Assembly (NCBI GenBank): GCA_937121175.1
Contig: CAKZKD010000001.1
Coordinates: forward strand, 62,001 to 126,000
DNA length: 64,000 nucleotides
Direction of reading: 5' to 3'
Source of the DNA: an uncultured Flavobacteriales bacterium
GTDB lineage: Bacteria; Bacteroidota; Bacteroidia; Flavobacteriales_G; Salibacteraceae
Shown: positions 19,301 through 27,205 of the stretch, piece after piece
Numbering within the stretch: position 1 is the stretch's first letter
How the letters are laid out: each line of letters begins with the position of its first letter
The notes under the pieces: model-generated
The model's database searches: none
Seen by the model: only the letters and a program-made list of their open reading frames with translations
What the model was told of the DNA's origin: nothing
Made by a program: the position numbers and the translations under genes

Positions 19301-19778
19301 TGTGGTCCAGATCTTCTATGAATATGCCGTAAGCACTATTGTAATCAACCTTCATAAAAGGTTCTATTTTGGCAGTATGCTTATTAAAGTTTGATGAATC
19401 GTTAAGCAGAACGATGGCAGATTCATAATAGAGCGATTTGTAAGCCTTTGTTTTTGGAACTTTGGTGTCAAAAGTTCCAAACATCGTCACGTACCCATCT
19501 TTTTCGAAATATACCCTTACAAATGCGTTGTATTCTAACTGGAAACTAAATTTCCCTTTTTGGTCAGTGTAATATTCATTCAGCACCTTTCTTCCTGTGC
19601 TGTCTTTGATTATCACCTTTGCGCTGTCTAGGTTTTTATTTTTTTCATTTTTTATTCGGCCAGTCACTTCCAATTTCCCCTTTTCAACATCAAGCCTAAC
19701 TGTAGGAATAATGACTGCACTACACAATAAAATGAGCAGCGAAACAAGAATACTGTTATAGAGGAATTTACCGTACAT
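16317..19778 (-). CDS. large envelope protein with six carboxypeptidase-regulatory-like modules
   Basis: An 1153-residue protein of unknown function. An N-terminal hydrophobic segment (SILVSLLILLCSAVIIP) exports or anchors it. Six diverged modules of about 145 residues fill residues 34-905. Each pairs a beta-sandwich of the carboxypeptidase-regulatory type (pattern D.KG.F...L.....Y.V..E) with a connector ending in an aromatic-acidic strand such as SFKVDEQNNLFVSE. FDTKVP recurs in modules 1 and 4, as FDTKVE in module 5. A proline-threonine linker precedes module 5. A lysine-glutamate block (about 906-955) separates the modules from a C-terminal region of about 200 residues. No T9SS signal was seen. 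Confidence 0.75.
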   Translation of the reverse strand: MYGKFLYNSILVSLLILLCSAVIIPTVRLDVEKGKLEVTGRIKNEKNKNLDSAKVIIKDSTGRKVLNEYYTDQKGKFSFQLEYNAFVRVYFEKDGYVTMFGTFDTKVPKTKAYKSLYYESAIVLLNDSSNFNKHTAKIEPFMKVDYNSAYGIFIEDLDHTFAFLDQVTEPNIGKLKLTGLVSDRESDSLVVKIEALDSLGRIVAETTTDSSGNYIIEVPLMNKTKLALISENHHTSFAEIEGFVPEGNKEDYFELNHDFIVIPKAERISASVKEIPEDKILYNTANEHFYQDSIVRQNYEYAVEVTKRRLLLSGNLTDPNGGKVVPMDIEVLDGDALYADYKVNSPKYEVEIPYQSIVHVNYKAEGYHPIFVSLNTNMDFDQMDSIKSMTVPVKMYSKDDPNVNPEAFALPVQKFFYDKKTNGFVLDTIAKSDFDTLIAKQKPVILDTSVADGFLILSARVFDPATNGKIESGRVRVLNENKAVVSSMETDKKGKFTTQLGLNKLYYLEFEKEDYYPTLVKFDTKVPNGKENTDITQVGLRAPIVHKENEIAGKPIPPGLMEDRVITAFYFSEEDDLFIEDTSTFSEFVNAVEAYQPPLADVPTPPVDTVVIADNVEEEKTDTIIPPTPTKTISVAGITQNKKNQAIEGIEIIVFENGDEIATALSDENGAFNLNLPPNKKLTAELSKKNYHSTKIDFDTKVENIAQIQSKPLTIPALTLYKENDKNANPLAFNKKAKSFKVDEQNNLFVSEPAVEQSFVAILNTVPDNQKLAIEGKTKNAKGKSIGSALVMVYEGATLVDSVRSDEKGNYELLLPYQKDYRVVIEDDNFYRSYAAVSTKTNNGEERLIDKKVKGLDLIIVNRKEEKINAMAFLKPFSRVRFDSDKDEFVEVDAVESDFIANLYVAPTPPAKEDEEDNKDEKNKKEKSEKEKKEKDKKEKRKKKEVQLETETIVTQQIIASPVLDEDMAPATTTAGIERQQQKKVNRNLAAKNEIMGDFHNMMQGIQGQKVRSMQDVNLDMQRIVNTGYTVSTPPKQEVDESMIKALETRQMLNQIVAEALGFRRSDIPPVSTDSIFDLNLTYRIKEFREGFGIYTVDRSRVYHKGAITEYVHETNWGVFDDYYKNGEEISESVFEKELTALKENLTPTVVRN

Positions 19779-19800
19779 GTGGACTATTATCCAATCCTGT

Positions 19801-19829
19801 CAAAAGTATGAATTTCAATAGGGTACAAA
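19801..19829 (-). promoter_or_regulatory. promoter of the six-module protein gene
   Basis: On the minus strand TACTTTTG (19801-19808) matches the Bacteroidota -7 element TAnnTTTG, and TTTG (19826-19829) lies 17 bases upstream as the -33 element. The start codon at 19778 leaves a leader of about 16-20 bases. With the rpsF promoter this is one of the two best two-part promoters in the window. Confidence 0.65.
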
Positions 19830-19843
19830 TACTGGAAATGCGA

Positions 19844-21271
19844 TTATTTCCCCTTGTTTTTAGGGTCAAAATTCCAGTCCCAAATTTTAATTTCTTCTCG
19901 GGTATTCGTTTCAAACAGTTGTTTGAACGTGCGCTCAATACCACCACCTGGACTGAATGCAGGAGATTGAATCAACTTTCCATTCGGGTCAATTAAATAA
20001 TACAATGGAATTAGTGCAATGTCATAATCGGCTTTTAATTGTTCATTATTGCCTGCATATAACATCACCCATGGATAAGTATTGGATTCTAAATATCGGT
20101 CGAAACGTTTTTTTCTTTCGTCAATGTTAATACTAATGAACTCAACGTTGTCTTTGTATTTTGGATACAATTGCTTCATCACCTGCATAGATTTTAAGCA
20201 GGGTTTGCACCATGTTGCCCAAAAATCTAGATAAACATATTTTCCTCTAAAATCTTTGAGTGAGACCAAATTACCGTTTTCATTTTCAAACGTAAACGCA
20301 GGTGCTTCAGCCCCAATTCCTAATTTGCGCAAACGAGTTAAATAATAGGACGCTATTTGTTGGTTTTCTTTAGTGATTCCACCTTCAACCAGTTTGGAAA
20401 GCATTTTATCTACGGCAACCGCATCAGTTTTTTTATCGTTGACAGCTAACCGAAATAATTCTTTTGCAATTACTATTTCTCTCAGTGTGTCGTTCACAAG
20501 AAAATCGTTTTCAGCCAAAAGCGTATTAATTTTATCCAACTCACCATGTTTAATGAATTGTGCTATACTGTCACTTTCAGTAGTTAAATTATATCGATAA
20601 AACCATTTATGATAGAAATCATTCACCAGATTCACGTATGCAATATTCTGATATTCAATGCTTTTATCAAGACTGGATGAATAAACTTCAAGATCTGTAA
20701 ATTTTGCTTTGTAGAGTAATGAACCACAAACGGCATCAACGTAGCTTTTGTAAAATGAGTTTGAAGAATAAAGGTTGTTCGATTTTAAATCATCAATAAA
20801 ATCTTCAACCAAAGGTTTAGCTTTTTTCTTTAAAAAGGCTAGGTAATTTTTTTGCTCGAAAGAATCTAATTGAACATTCAAAACACCAATTGCTTCATTA
20901 ATGTGGTCTTTGTCCATTTCAATCAACTTGGCTGGCAAATATTTATCCTTGCTTAATGGAGGGGCAGATTTAGGGTCAAACCTGTTCAATTCGATTTTAT
21001 ATTCTGCATTAGGAGCCAAGTAAAAGTTACTTCTGTACTCCTTAATTTTGAGTGCGGCTAGCTGTGTACTGTTGATGTTATAATCAAATTTGAATGTACC
21101 ATCTTCAGCAATAATCTGTTCACTAACAAATATGGGTTGCCTGCAAAACTGGTCGGTGTAAAGAACCAGTCTAATTTTTTCTCCAGTATAATCTTTGGCT
21201 ACGCCTGAAACTATTGAGCTTCGGCTGATAAACGAAAAGAGTAGTAAAGTACTGCAAAGAAATATGCGCAT
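19844..21271 (-). CDS. TlpA/ResA-like thioredoxin-fold protein, exported
   Basis: A 475-residue exported protein. A signal peptide (RIFLCSTLLLFSFISRSSI) is followed by an N-terminal beta-rich domain (to about 120), a helical middle part and a C-terminal thioredoxin domain with FWATWCKPCLKSM (near residue 355) and a cis-proline region around IALIPLYYLIDPNG. Redox proteins of this layout reduce or isomerise disulfides in the periplasm. Its start directly abuts the coaD stop, so it is the last gene of the DUF3822-rsmD-coaD operon, although no functional tie to CoA synthesis is evident. Confidence 0.85.
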   Translation of the reverse strand: MRIFLCSTLLLFSFISRSSIVSGVAKDYTGEKIRLVLYTDQFCRQPIFVSEQIIAEDGTFKFDYNINSTQLAALKIKEYRSNFYLAPNAEYKIELNRFDPKSAPPLSKDKYLPAKLIEMDKDHINEAIGVLNVQLDSFEQKNYLAFLKKKAKPLVEDFIDDLKSNNLYSSNSFYKSYVDAVCGSLLYKAKFTDLEVYSSSLDKSIEYQNIAYVNLVNDFYHKWFYRYNLTTESDSIAQFIKHGELDKINTLLAENDFLVNDTLREIVIAKELFRLAVNDKKTDAVAVDKMLSKLVEGGITKENQQIASYYLTRLRKLGIGAEAPAFTFENENGNLVSLKDFRGKYVYLDFWATWCKPCLKSMQVMKQLYPKYKDNVEFISINIDERKKRFDRYLESNTYPWVMLYAGNNEQLKADYDIALIPLYYLIDPNGKLIQSPAFSPGGGIERTFKQLFETNTREEIKIWDWNFDPKNKGK

Positions 21272-21727
21272 CTATAGCTGAAAATTTTTGGGAACGAATG
21301 CTGATATATCTCCACCACTTTTATATATCTCACGGACTATAGTCGAACTAATTGCGGAGTGTTCTGGTTCACTAATCAAAAACACGGTATCAATGTTCGA
21401 TTCCATTTTGCGATTCATTTCTGCAATATTTTTTTCAAATTCAAAATCAATCGATGAGCGCAAACCACGAATAATGTGCTGTGCGTCAATTGATTTACAA
21501 AATTCAACGGTCAAGCCTTCGTAGGATTGCACCTGTACTTTTTCTTCTTGTGAAAAACACTTTTCAAGTGCAGAAATTCTTTGTTCTAGCGGAAACAGGT
21601 ACTGCTTAGTTGTATTAACACCGACAGCCAAAATAATTTTGTCAAAAAGAGGTAGTGCTCTTTTGATAATTGCTTCGTGACCAATTGTTATAGGGTCAAA
21701 ACTCCCAGGAAAAACAGCCCTTTTCAT
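21272..21727 (-). CDS. coaD: phosphopantetheine adenylyltransferase
   Basis: The fourth step of coenzyme A synthesis: it joins ATP and 4'-phosphopantetheine to dephospho-CoA in the cytoplasm. The nucleotidyltransferase motif GSFDPITIGHEAII is at the N-terminus, RGLRSSIDFEFEKNIAEMN covers the pantetheine pocket, and the ISSTIVREI motif closes the ATP site. At 151 residues it is a little short of the usual 160 but complete. It follows rsmD by 13 bases; rsmD-coaD adjacency is common in bacteria. Confidence 0.97.
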   Translation of the reverse strand: MKRAVFPGSFDPITIGHEAIIKRALPLFDKIILAVGVNTTKQYLFPLEQRISALEKCFSQEEKVQVQSYEGLTVEFCKSIDAQHIIRGLRSSIDFEFEKNIAEMNRKMESNIDTVFLISEPEHSAISSTIVREIYKSGGDISAFVPKNFQL

Positions 21728-21740
21728 AGTACAAAGTTAT

Positions 21741-22283
21741 TTATTCGGGGTCGGCATTGAAGAACGTAAAGTTGACATGCCCAAATTTTCGTGAAAATTG
21801 AAAATGCTCTTCGTTTTCAAAACTATGTTCACGGCCATGTTCCAAAATGAACCAGCCTCCTGAAGTTAACCAATTATTCGAAAAAACGAGTGCTGGTAAC
21901 TTTACCAATTCTGGCGATTGGTACGGTGGATCAGCAAAAATTAAATCAAAACTGTCTAGGTTTTCTTTCAATAAAAATTTGAAAACGTTTTGTTTTGCCA
22001 CTTTCAAATTAGCTGATAAATCGCGTGCTGTTTTAGCTTGATATCCAGCACATACTCGGTTTTGTTCTACAGATAATCCGAAAGAGGCGCCTCTGCTACT
22101 GAATTCAAAAGAGATGTTTCCTGTACCACTAAACAGATCCAAAATTCTGAGGTCTTCAAATGAAATACGATTTTCTAGGATATTAAATAAACCTTCTTTC
22201 GCAAAGTCAGTAGTAGGCCGGGTAGGAATGTTTTTGGGGGCTACCATTTTCCGACCCTTATATTGACCTTTAATTATTCGCAT
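21741..22283 (-). CDS. rsmD: 16S rRNA (guanine(966)-N(2))-methyltransferase
   Basis: It methylates G966 of 16S rRNA with S-adenosylmethionine. The 180 residues begin with the family pattern MRIIKGQYKGRK and RPTTDFAKEGLFNIL. Motif I is DLFSGTGNISFEF and motif IV FADPPYQSP. The ATG lies inside the end of the DUF3822 gene (10-base overlap), which shows translational coupling. Length and motifs are normal. Confidence 0.95.
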   Translation of the reverse strand: MRIIKGQYKGRKMVAPKNIPTRPTTDFAKEGLFNILENRISFEDLRILDLFSGTGNISFEFSSRGASFGLSVEQNRVCAGYQAKTARDLSANLKVAKQNVFKFLLKENLDSFDLIFADPPYQSPELVKLPALVFSNNWLTSGGWFILEHGREHSFENEEHFQFSRKFGHVNFTFFNADPE

Positions 22284-23032
22284 AGCAGCAGCTGAAAGGG
22301 TATAGTAGGAGTTTTTTCGTTTTCGATCATCGGTTGGTAGTCTATGAATTTTTTTATTAATTCAAAATCTATGGCTTCATCGTTTGTCATGCTGGAAAGA
22401 TAAAACTTCAACTCAGAGCGTTCGATATCCAATTGGTCTAAAGAATAAAGCGTGTAATAAGTGATGTCTTCAGTCGAATTGTAATCAAACTTATTTTGAA
22501 TCACCACTTCATTGTCCATTTTTACAAGCAACTCAAAAACATTGTTGTACAAGTATATATGGGCTGTGTTTTTTTCTGTTTGGTTATGACTTGTATTGTT
22601 GGCAATTTCAGTAGTGGAGAAAAACTCAGGTGTTTTAAAAGTTGATTTACACCATTCAACAATTTCTGGGTTTAACATCGAAGCGATTTTATGGTTTGAA
22701 TTGCTTTTAATTCTCAGTTGAAGACAATCTTCTTTCTCTAAACCGAAATCAAAAGCGAATAAATCTTCGCAAGTTTTGTTCTCGAATTGAAGCGGGAAAA
22801 TTGAAGAATAATTGGCTAGAATTCCAACCCTAATTTTTGAGAAATCTAATCTTTGATATGGCAGGCGGTTCCAAACTGAAGAGCAATTTTCGGCAATGGA
22901 TTTGGATGCTATCAAAGGAAATAACTGATGCGCAAGAAATGTTTTATCGTGGTTTGAATAAACGCTTAAACTTACCGAATTGTCACCAAAAACTAAGAAT
23001 AAGTTGACGTTAGATTGTTGAGCCCAATTCAC
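22274..23032 (-). CDS. DUF3822 family protein
   Basis: A 252-residue soluble protein typical of Bacteroidota and usually found beside rsmD. It starts with alternating strands (VNLFLVFGDNSVSLSVYSNH), as expected for this family's actin/ASKHA-like appearance, which is my inference. The start is GTG at 23032. The frame is open back to the stop of the upstream gene but holds no ATG. It overlaps rsmD by 10 bases. The biochemical role is unknown; the constant rsmD link hints at ribosome or cell-cycle work. Confidence 0.78.
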   Translation of the reverse strand: MNWAQQSNVNLFLVFGDNSVSLSVYSNHDKTFLAHQLFPLIASKSIAENCSSVWNRLPYQRLDFSKIRVGILANYSSIFPLQFENKTCEDLFAFDFGLEKEDCLQLRIKSNSNHKIASMLNPEIVEWCKSTFKTPEFFSTTEIANNTSHNQTEKNTAHIYLYNNVFELLVKMDNEVVIQNKFDYNSTEDITYYTLYSLDQLDIERSELKFYLSSMTNDEAIDFELIKKFIDYQPMIENEKTPTIPFQLLLCE

Positions 23033-23086
23033 AGACTCGTTTATCCAATTGTCCGATTGAGCGGAAGTAGCTATAACAAGTAGGTT

Positions 23087-23830
23087 TTATTCACCCCAGT
23101 TTCCAGCGGTGCTAGGGTCTTTCATAGAACCGACCTTAAGTACGTCGTATTGGTCAAAAGGTGCTGCATCTACAACTTGGAACACAGGAACTTTAACACG
23201 ACCTCTTTCAACAAAGCCAGCATTCATATCAAATGACATGTTCGTAAAAGGAACATAAGGAATAGAGTCCATTTTGAATGGCACTTTTCTTTCAGCTAAG
23301 TACTCTTCATTAAAGATTGAAGTACCTGCAGCAACTTTAGTAGTGTCACGAGTAAGAATTCCTTGCTCCAATGCTTGTGCCTCTGTTAGCGTATCTGGAA
23401 CAGTACCCACAGATTTAATTACAAGTAAAGAATCATTTTTAATGAAGTTCATCAGGGTGTCAAATGTGCTGGTGAATTTTCCGTATTTGCTTTTATATTT
23501 CATTTGAACTTCTCTAATGTCCTTCAAGTTTTGAATTACATGAGCGTATCTTCTGTCCTTTTCAGCTTGAAAATCCAATGGATCTTTAATCGCTTTGTAA
23601 TCTACATAAGTAAGCGCTAAAGAGACAACCGCCAATACGATTAGAATTATTCCTCTAATTTGTTTGGTAAAAATATCCATTGCACTCATGGTCGCAATTA
23701 CACCCGAAATTAAAATGGCCGCGCCACCCAGGTTAAATAATCCAGTTTGATTGTTGGTTAATCCGAAAATAACGATTAACAATCCCGCTGCTGCTAAAAC
23801 TATTGGTGCAATTGCATTTTTAAGTTGCAT
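23087..23830 (-). CDS. conserved membrane protein with three N-terminal TM segments
   Basis: A 247-residue protein not recognised as a named family. Three hydrophobic segments lie in residues 5-75 (IVLAAAGLLIVIFGL, LGGAAILISGVIATM, IILIVLAVVSLALTYV). A helix rich in charged residues follows (HVIQNLKDIREVQMKYKSKYGKF, roughly 95-120, recalling pilin-like secretion proteins), then a soluble C-terminal domain. The start is ATG 23830. A longer frame reaches 23902, but a perfect TAnnTTTG promoter at 23861-23868 lies inside that extension and would leave a leader of about 24-27 bases before 23830. It heads the minus-strand operon leading into DUF3822-rsmD-coaD. Confidence 0.75.
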   Translation of the reverse strand: MQLKNAIAPIVLAAAGLLIVIFGLTNNQTGLFNLGGAAILISGVIATMSAMDIFTKQIRGIILIVLAVVSLALTYVDYKAIKDPLDFQAEKDRRYAHVIQNLKDIREVQMKYKSKYGKFTSTFDTLMNFIKNDSLLVIKSVGTVPDTLTEAQALEQGILTRDTTKVAAGTSIFNEEYLAERKVPFKMDSIPYVPFTNMSFDMNAGFVERGRVKVPVFQVVDAAPFDQYDVLKVGSMKDPSTAGNWGE

Positions 23831-23860
23831 AAATCTTTTGTTTTTTACTTGTAAAGCGCA

Positions 23861-23868
23861 CAAACTTA
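23861..23868 (-). promoter_or_regulatory. -7 promoter element of the DUF3822-rsmD-coaD operon
   Basis: TAAGTTTG on the minus strand fits TAnnTTTG exactly. No clear TTG was found at the -33 position. It decides the start of the downstream gene in favour of ATG 23830. Confidence 0.5.
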
Positions 23869-23961
23869 CAATTTTTTTTGAACGATTATCTACTCGTTGC
23901 AATTCCTTAAAACTCCCGTAAACATTGACTGGATTGATAGGTTAAGAAATGATAATTAGGC

Positions 23962-23969
23962 TATTTTTG
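23962..23969 (+). promoter_or_regulatory. -7 promoter element of the RecD2-like helicase gene
   Basis: TATTTTTG ends four bases before the GTG start codon at 23974. The predicted transcript would begin at or next to the GTG, so the mRNA is probably leaderless. The element faces away from the operon promoter at 23861-23868. Confidence 0.5.
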
Positions 23970-23973
23970 AACT

Positions 23974-25404
23974 GTGGAAGTAGCAGAAGTTAGAGCAAAA
24001 ATTTTAAAGCATTTAAACCTTACACCAACCCAAGACCAATTTCGATTTATAAAGGAGTTTAGTTCGTTTGTTGCAGGTGACCTAAGAGTAATTGTGCTAA
24101 TTCTAAGAGGCTACGCCGGTACAGGTAAAACTACAATGGTTAGGGCTTTGGTAAAAGCGCTTCCTGAATTAAAAATGTATTCTACACTGCTTGCGCCAAC
24201 AGGTAGGGCAGCTAAAGTACTTACTCAATACACCGATAAAAGAGCAACTACGATCCACCGTAAAATTTACCAAACCGTTGATCGTGGCGGCGGTACAATT
24301 GGTTTTCGATTAGGGAAAAACACTGCAAAAAATACGGTGTTTTTTGTTGACGAAGCCAGTATGATTAATGGAAAAGGGCAGACTCAAGGAAGTGGTTTTG
24401 AAAGTATGCATTTGCTTTCCGATTTAATCGAATACGTTCAAAGTGGAGATAATTGTTCCATTGTTTTTATTGGTGATGTTGCACAATTGCCGCCCGTTCA
24501 GGAAAAGGTGAGTCCGGCACTGAGCAAATCCTTACTGCGCTCTCAATTTGGGTTAGACAGCGAAATGGTAGAAATTCGAGAAGTATTGCGTCAGGCGCAG
24601 GATTCGGGAATATTGTTCAATGCCACCAAACTTCGTAACCAGTTATTTGAAGGGGCTTTTACTCCTCAATTCGAGGTCGATGATTTTGAGGATGTTGAAG
24701 TGGTTCACGGTAACCTTTTATCCGATTATTTAGAAGATTCATTTGGTCGTTCTGGTGTCGAGCAAACGCTACTGCTGGTTCGGTCTAACAAATCGGCCAA
24801 TAAATTTAACCAAGAAATACGGCAGCGTATTTTGTACAGGGAAGAACGCATAGAAGCAGGTGACATGCTGATGGTGGTCAAGAATAATTATTTCTGGATT
24901 GAGGCTACTAGTAAACCAGGATTCATTGCAAATGGGGACGCCTTAGAAATTACTAGCGTTGGGAAATTAGAAAATAAGTACGGATTTGAATTTGCCGATT
25001 GTGAAGTGCGAATGGTGGATTATCCGCACGAAAAATCAATTAATGTAAAAATAATGTTGGACGCCTTGTTCGTCGAATCTCCATCGTTGAGTTACAATGA
25101 TTTGGACAAACTGTACAACGAACTTATGCTGGAATATGGTCATTTGAAAAACAAAAAAGCCATTCATTTCAAGATTAAAGAGAATCCGTATTACAACGCA
25201 TTACAAGTGAAGTTTGCTTATGCTGTGACTTGTCATAAAGCGCAGGGTGGCCAATGGAAAGAAATATACATTGACCAAGGGTATTTAAACCCCGACCATC
25301 TTGACATTGAATACATTAGATGGCTATATACGGCCGTAACTCGAGCTACAGAAAAATTGTATTTGGTTAATTTTAATCCAACGTTAATCGCTGGTTATGA
25401 GTGA
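23974..25404 (+). CDS. RecD2-like ATP-dependent DNA helicase (superfamily 1)
   Basis: A 476-residue DNA helicase. Walker A is GYAGTGKTT (residues 46-54) and Walker B FFVDEASMI (Asp126), with a late TCHKAQGGQW motif (UvrD_C_2 type) and the ending YTAVTRATEKLYLV. It is much shorter than RecD2 of Deinococcus and lacks the N-terminal HhH region, as in the compact helicases common in Bacteroidota. The start is GTG. The end overlaps the AlkB gene by eight bases, so both are expressed together and probably act in DNA repair or replication restart. Confidence 0.9.
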   Translation: MEVAEVRAKILKHLNLTPTQDQFRFIKEFSSFVAGDLRVIVLILRGYAGTGKTTMVRALVKALPELKMYSTLLAPTGRAAKVLTQYTDKRATTIHRKIYQTVDRGGGTIGFRLGKNTAKNTVFFVDEASMINGKGQTQGSGFESMHLLSDLIEYVQSGDNCSIVFIGDVAQLPPVQEKVSPALSKSLLRSQFGLDSEMVEIREVLRQAQDSGILFNATKLRNQLFEGAFTPQFEVDDFEDVEVVHGNLLSDYLEDSFGRSGVEQTLLLVRSNKSANKFNQEIRQRILYREERIEAGDMLMVVKNNYFWIEATSKPGFIANGDALEITSVGKLENKYGFEFADCEVRMVDYPHEKSINVKIMLDALFVESPSLSYNDLDKLYNELMLEYGHLKNKKAIHFKIKENPYYNALQVKFAYAVTCHKAQGGQWKEIYIDQGYLNPDHLDIEYIRWLYTAVTRATEKLYLVNFNPTLIAGYE

Positions 25405-25948
25405 GTTATTTTGGGAGTTAAAAAAGAGTGTATTCACGAATTCAGAAGAAATATTCAAAGCTTTAGAAAAGGAAGTTTTTTGGGAGCAACGTGAAATAAC
25501 CTTGTTTGGCAAAACCTATATGCAACCAAGATTAATTCCGTGGCAAGGAGAAAAAGCATATTCTTATTCCAAACAAACGCTGCCCTCAAGACCATTTACT
25601 AAAGTGGTTTCAACATTAATTGATGAACTTAACTCAATTCATAAGTCAGAATTTAATGGGGCTTTACTCAATCTTTATAGAAATGGAAACGACAGTATGG
25701 GTTGGCATTCGGATAATGAATCGGAGCTAGGAAAAGAACCGCTAGTTTTTTCCTTGTCGTTTGGCGCAGAACGCAGGTTTAGAATTCGGGAGAAGAATAA
25801 TAAAAAGGAAACTCAAAGTATTGATTTACCGAACAATTCCTTATTAATCATGAAGAGGGGTTTTCAAGAACGGTATGAACATTGTTTACCCAAGACCTCA
25901 AAAAACCTGACACACAGGATAAATCTTACTTTTAGAAAATTAATTTAA
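25397..25948 (+). CDS. AlkB-family 2-oxoglutarate/Fe(II) dioxygenase (DNA dealkylation)
   Basis: It repairs alkylated bases such as 1-methyladenine and 3-methylcytosine by oxidative demethylation. In 183 residues it shows the iron ligands His104 and Asp106 (GWHSDNE) and His162 (YEHCLPK), and the 2-oxoglutarate arginines in RINLTFR (Arg174 and Arg180). FSLSFGAERRFRIR is the family's substrate strand. It resembles the ALKBH2-type branch more than E. coli AlkB. It overlaps the helicase gene by eight bases. Confidence 0.93.
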   Translation: MSELFWELKKSVFTNSEEIFKALEKEVFWEQREITLFGKTYMQPRLIPWQGEKAYSYSKQTLPSRPFTKVVSTLIDELNSIHKSEFNGALLNLYRNGNDSMGWHSDNESELGKEPLVFSLSFGAERRFRIREKNNKKETQSIDLPNNSLLIMKRGFQERYEHCLPKTSKNLTHRINLTFRKLI

Positions 25949-25952
25949 CGAT

Positions 25953-27149
25953 ATGAAATTGAATAAAATCCTGTTATTAAGTTTGATAATGTTAGGTTCT
26001 ACTTTACTTGTTCATTGTCAAAACCAATCCATTAAATTCATAGAAAACGATTTGGATGCTGCCAAAGAAATGGCTTTGGAATCAAAGAAATTAATTTTTG
26101 TGGATGCTTATGCAACTTGGTGTGGGCCATGTAAGTGGATGTCGGCGAATATTTTCACGAATGATTTGGTAGCAGATTATTACAATGAAAATTTTGTGAA
26201 TCTAAAGCTCAACATGGAAAAAGGTGATGGAAAAGACTTTGCTAAAAAATATTCTATTCGAGCCTATCCAACGTTAGTTTTTATTGATGGAGAAGGCAAT
26301 GTCCACCACAGGAAGGTAGGTGCTTTAAGAGAACCAGAGTCGTTTGTAGCTCTTGGCGAAACAGCTCAATCTGAAATAAAAAATCTAAAAGCTATGCATG
26401 ATAAGTACCAGAAGGGTGAGCTTTCCAAAGAATTTATTACAGAATATTTGAAGGTACTTAAAAGTGCTGGTGAGAAGAGAAGTGGGGTATTAGCTGCTTT
26501 TTACGCTAAGATAGAGCCTGCCCAATTTCAGGAAAAAGATGTATTCGAAATGATTGTGGAGTTCGATAACTCGGTGAATTCTAAGGCCATAGAATACATA
26601 CTAGAAAACAGAGCCCTATTCAACGAAAAGTATGAGGAGGAGACCAAGGAACTATTATACGACAATCACTTAGAATGGGTAATGGACAAGGCTTCGGGAA
26701 AAAAGGAAGACCGAAAAGAAATGGAATTGCGAATGATAAAGGTGAAAAAGCGCAATATACCAGAATGGCAAAAAATTGTATTAATTGCCGATTTGTCTGA
26801 GCTGATTAAAGAAAAAAGAATGGACGAATACGTTGAAATCGCGGTAGCAGACGTTGGCGAATATTTTAACGATGACCCAGGAGCACTGCATGGATTTGCT
26901 CGTACAGTATTAAAAAACACCAAAGAACCAGCCAATTTAGAAGAGGCTTTAAAATGGACAGAAAGAGCAATTGAACAAGAAAATCATCCAACTGTTTTAG
27001 ACACAAAAGCAGATATACTATTTGAGCTAGATCGTAAACAAGAGGCAATTGCAGCCGAACAGGAAGCCATTGAGCTAACTAAAGAGAAAGGGATGTCAAA
27101 AGCTCGATTAGAACTGTATGAGAAAAAACTCGAGAAATTTAAAAAGTAG
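25953..27149 (+). CDS. exported thioredoxin-fold protein with C-terminal TPR-like helices
   Basis: A 398-residue protein with a signal peptide (LLLSLIMLGSTLLVHC; the Cys at 22 could be a lipobox, but its fit is poor). The thioredoxin domain shows DAYATWCGPCKWM (Cys57 and Cys60) and the cis-proline AYPTLVFIDGEG. The second half is helical and ends in a TPR-like repeat (LKWTERAIEQENHPTVLDTK). Such proteins act in periplasmic disulfide exchange. It lies four bases after the alkB gene, yet its export signal separates it functionally from the repair pair. Confidence 0.85.
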   Translation: MKLNKILLLSLIMLGSTLLVHCQNQSIKFIENDLDAAKEMALESKKLIFVDAYATWCGPCKWMSANIFTNDLVADYYNENFVNLKLNMEKGDGKDFAKKYSIRAYPTLVFIDGEGNVHHRKVGALREPESFVALGETAQSEIKNLKAMHDKYQKGELSKEFITEYLKVLKSAGEKRSGVLAAFYAKIEPAQFQEKDVFEMIVEFDNSVNSKAIEYILENRALFNEKYEEETKELLYDNHLEWVMDKASGKKEDRKEMELRMIKVKKRNIPEWQKIVLIADLSELIKEKRMDEYVEIAVADVGEYFNDDPGALHGFARTVLKNTKEPANLEEALKWTERAIEQENHPTVLDTKADILFELDRKQEAIAAEQEAIELTKEKGMSKARLELYEKKLEKFKK

Positions 27150-27205
27150 AACTTATCGTAATTCTTGATTTAATACAGAATTTTAAAAGTGGCTTCAGTA
27201 TTTTA

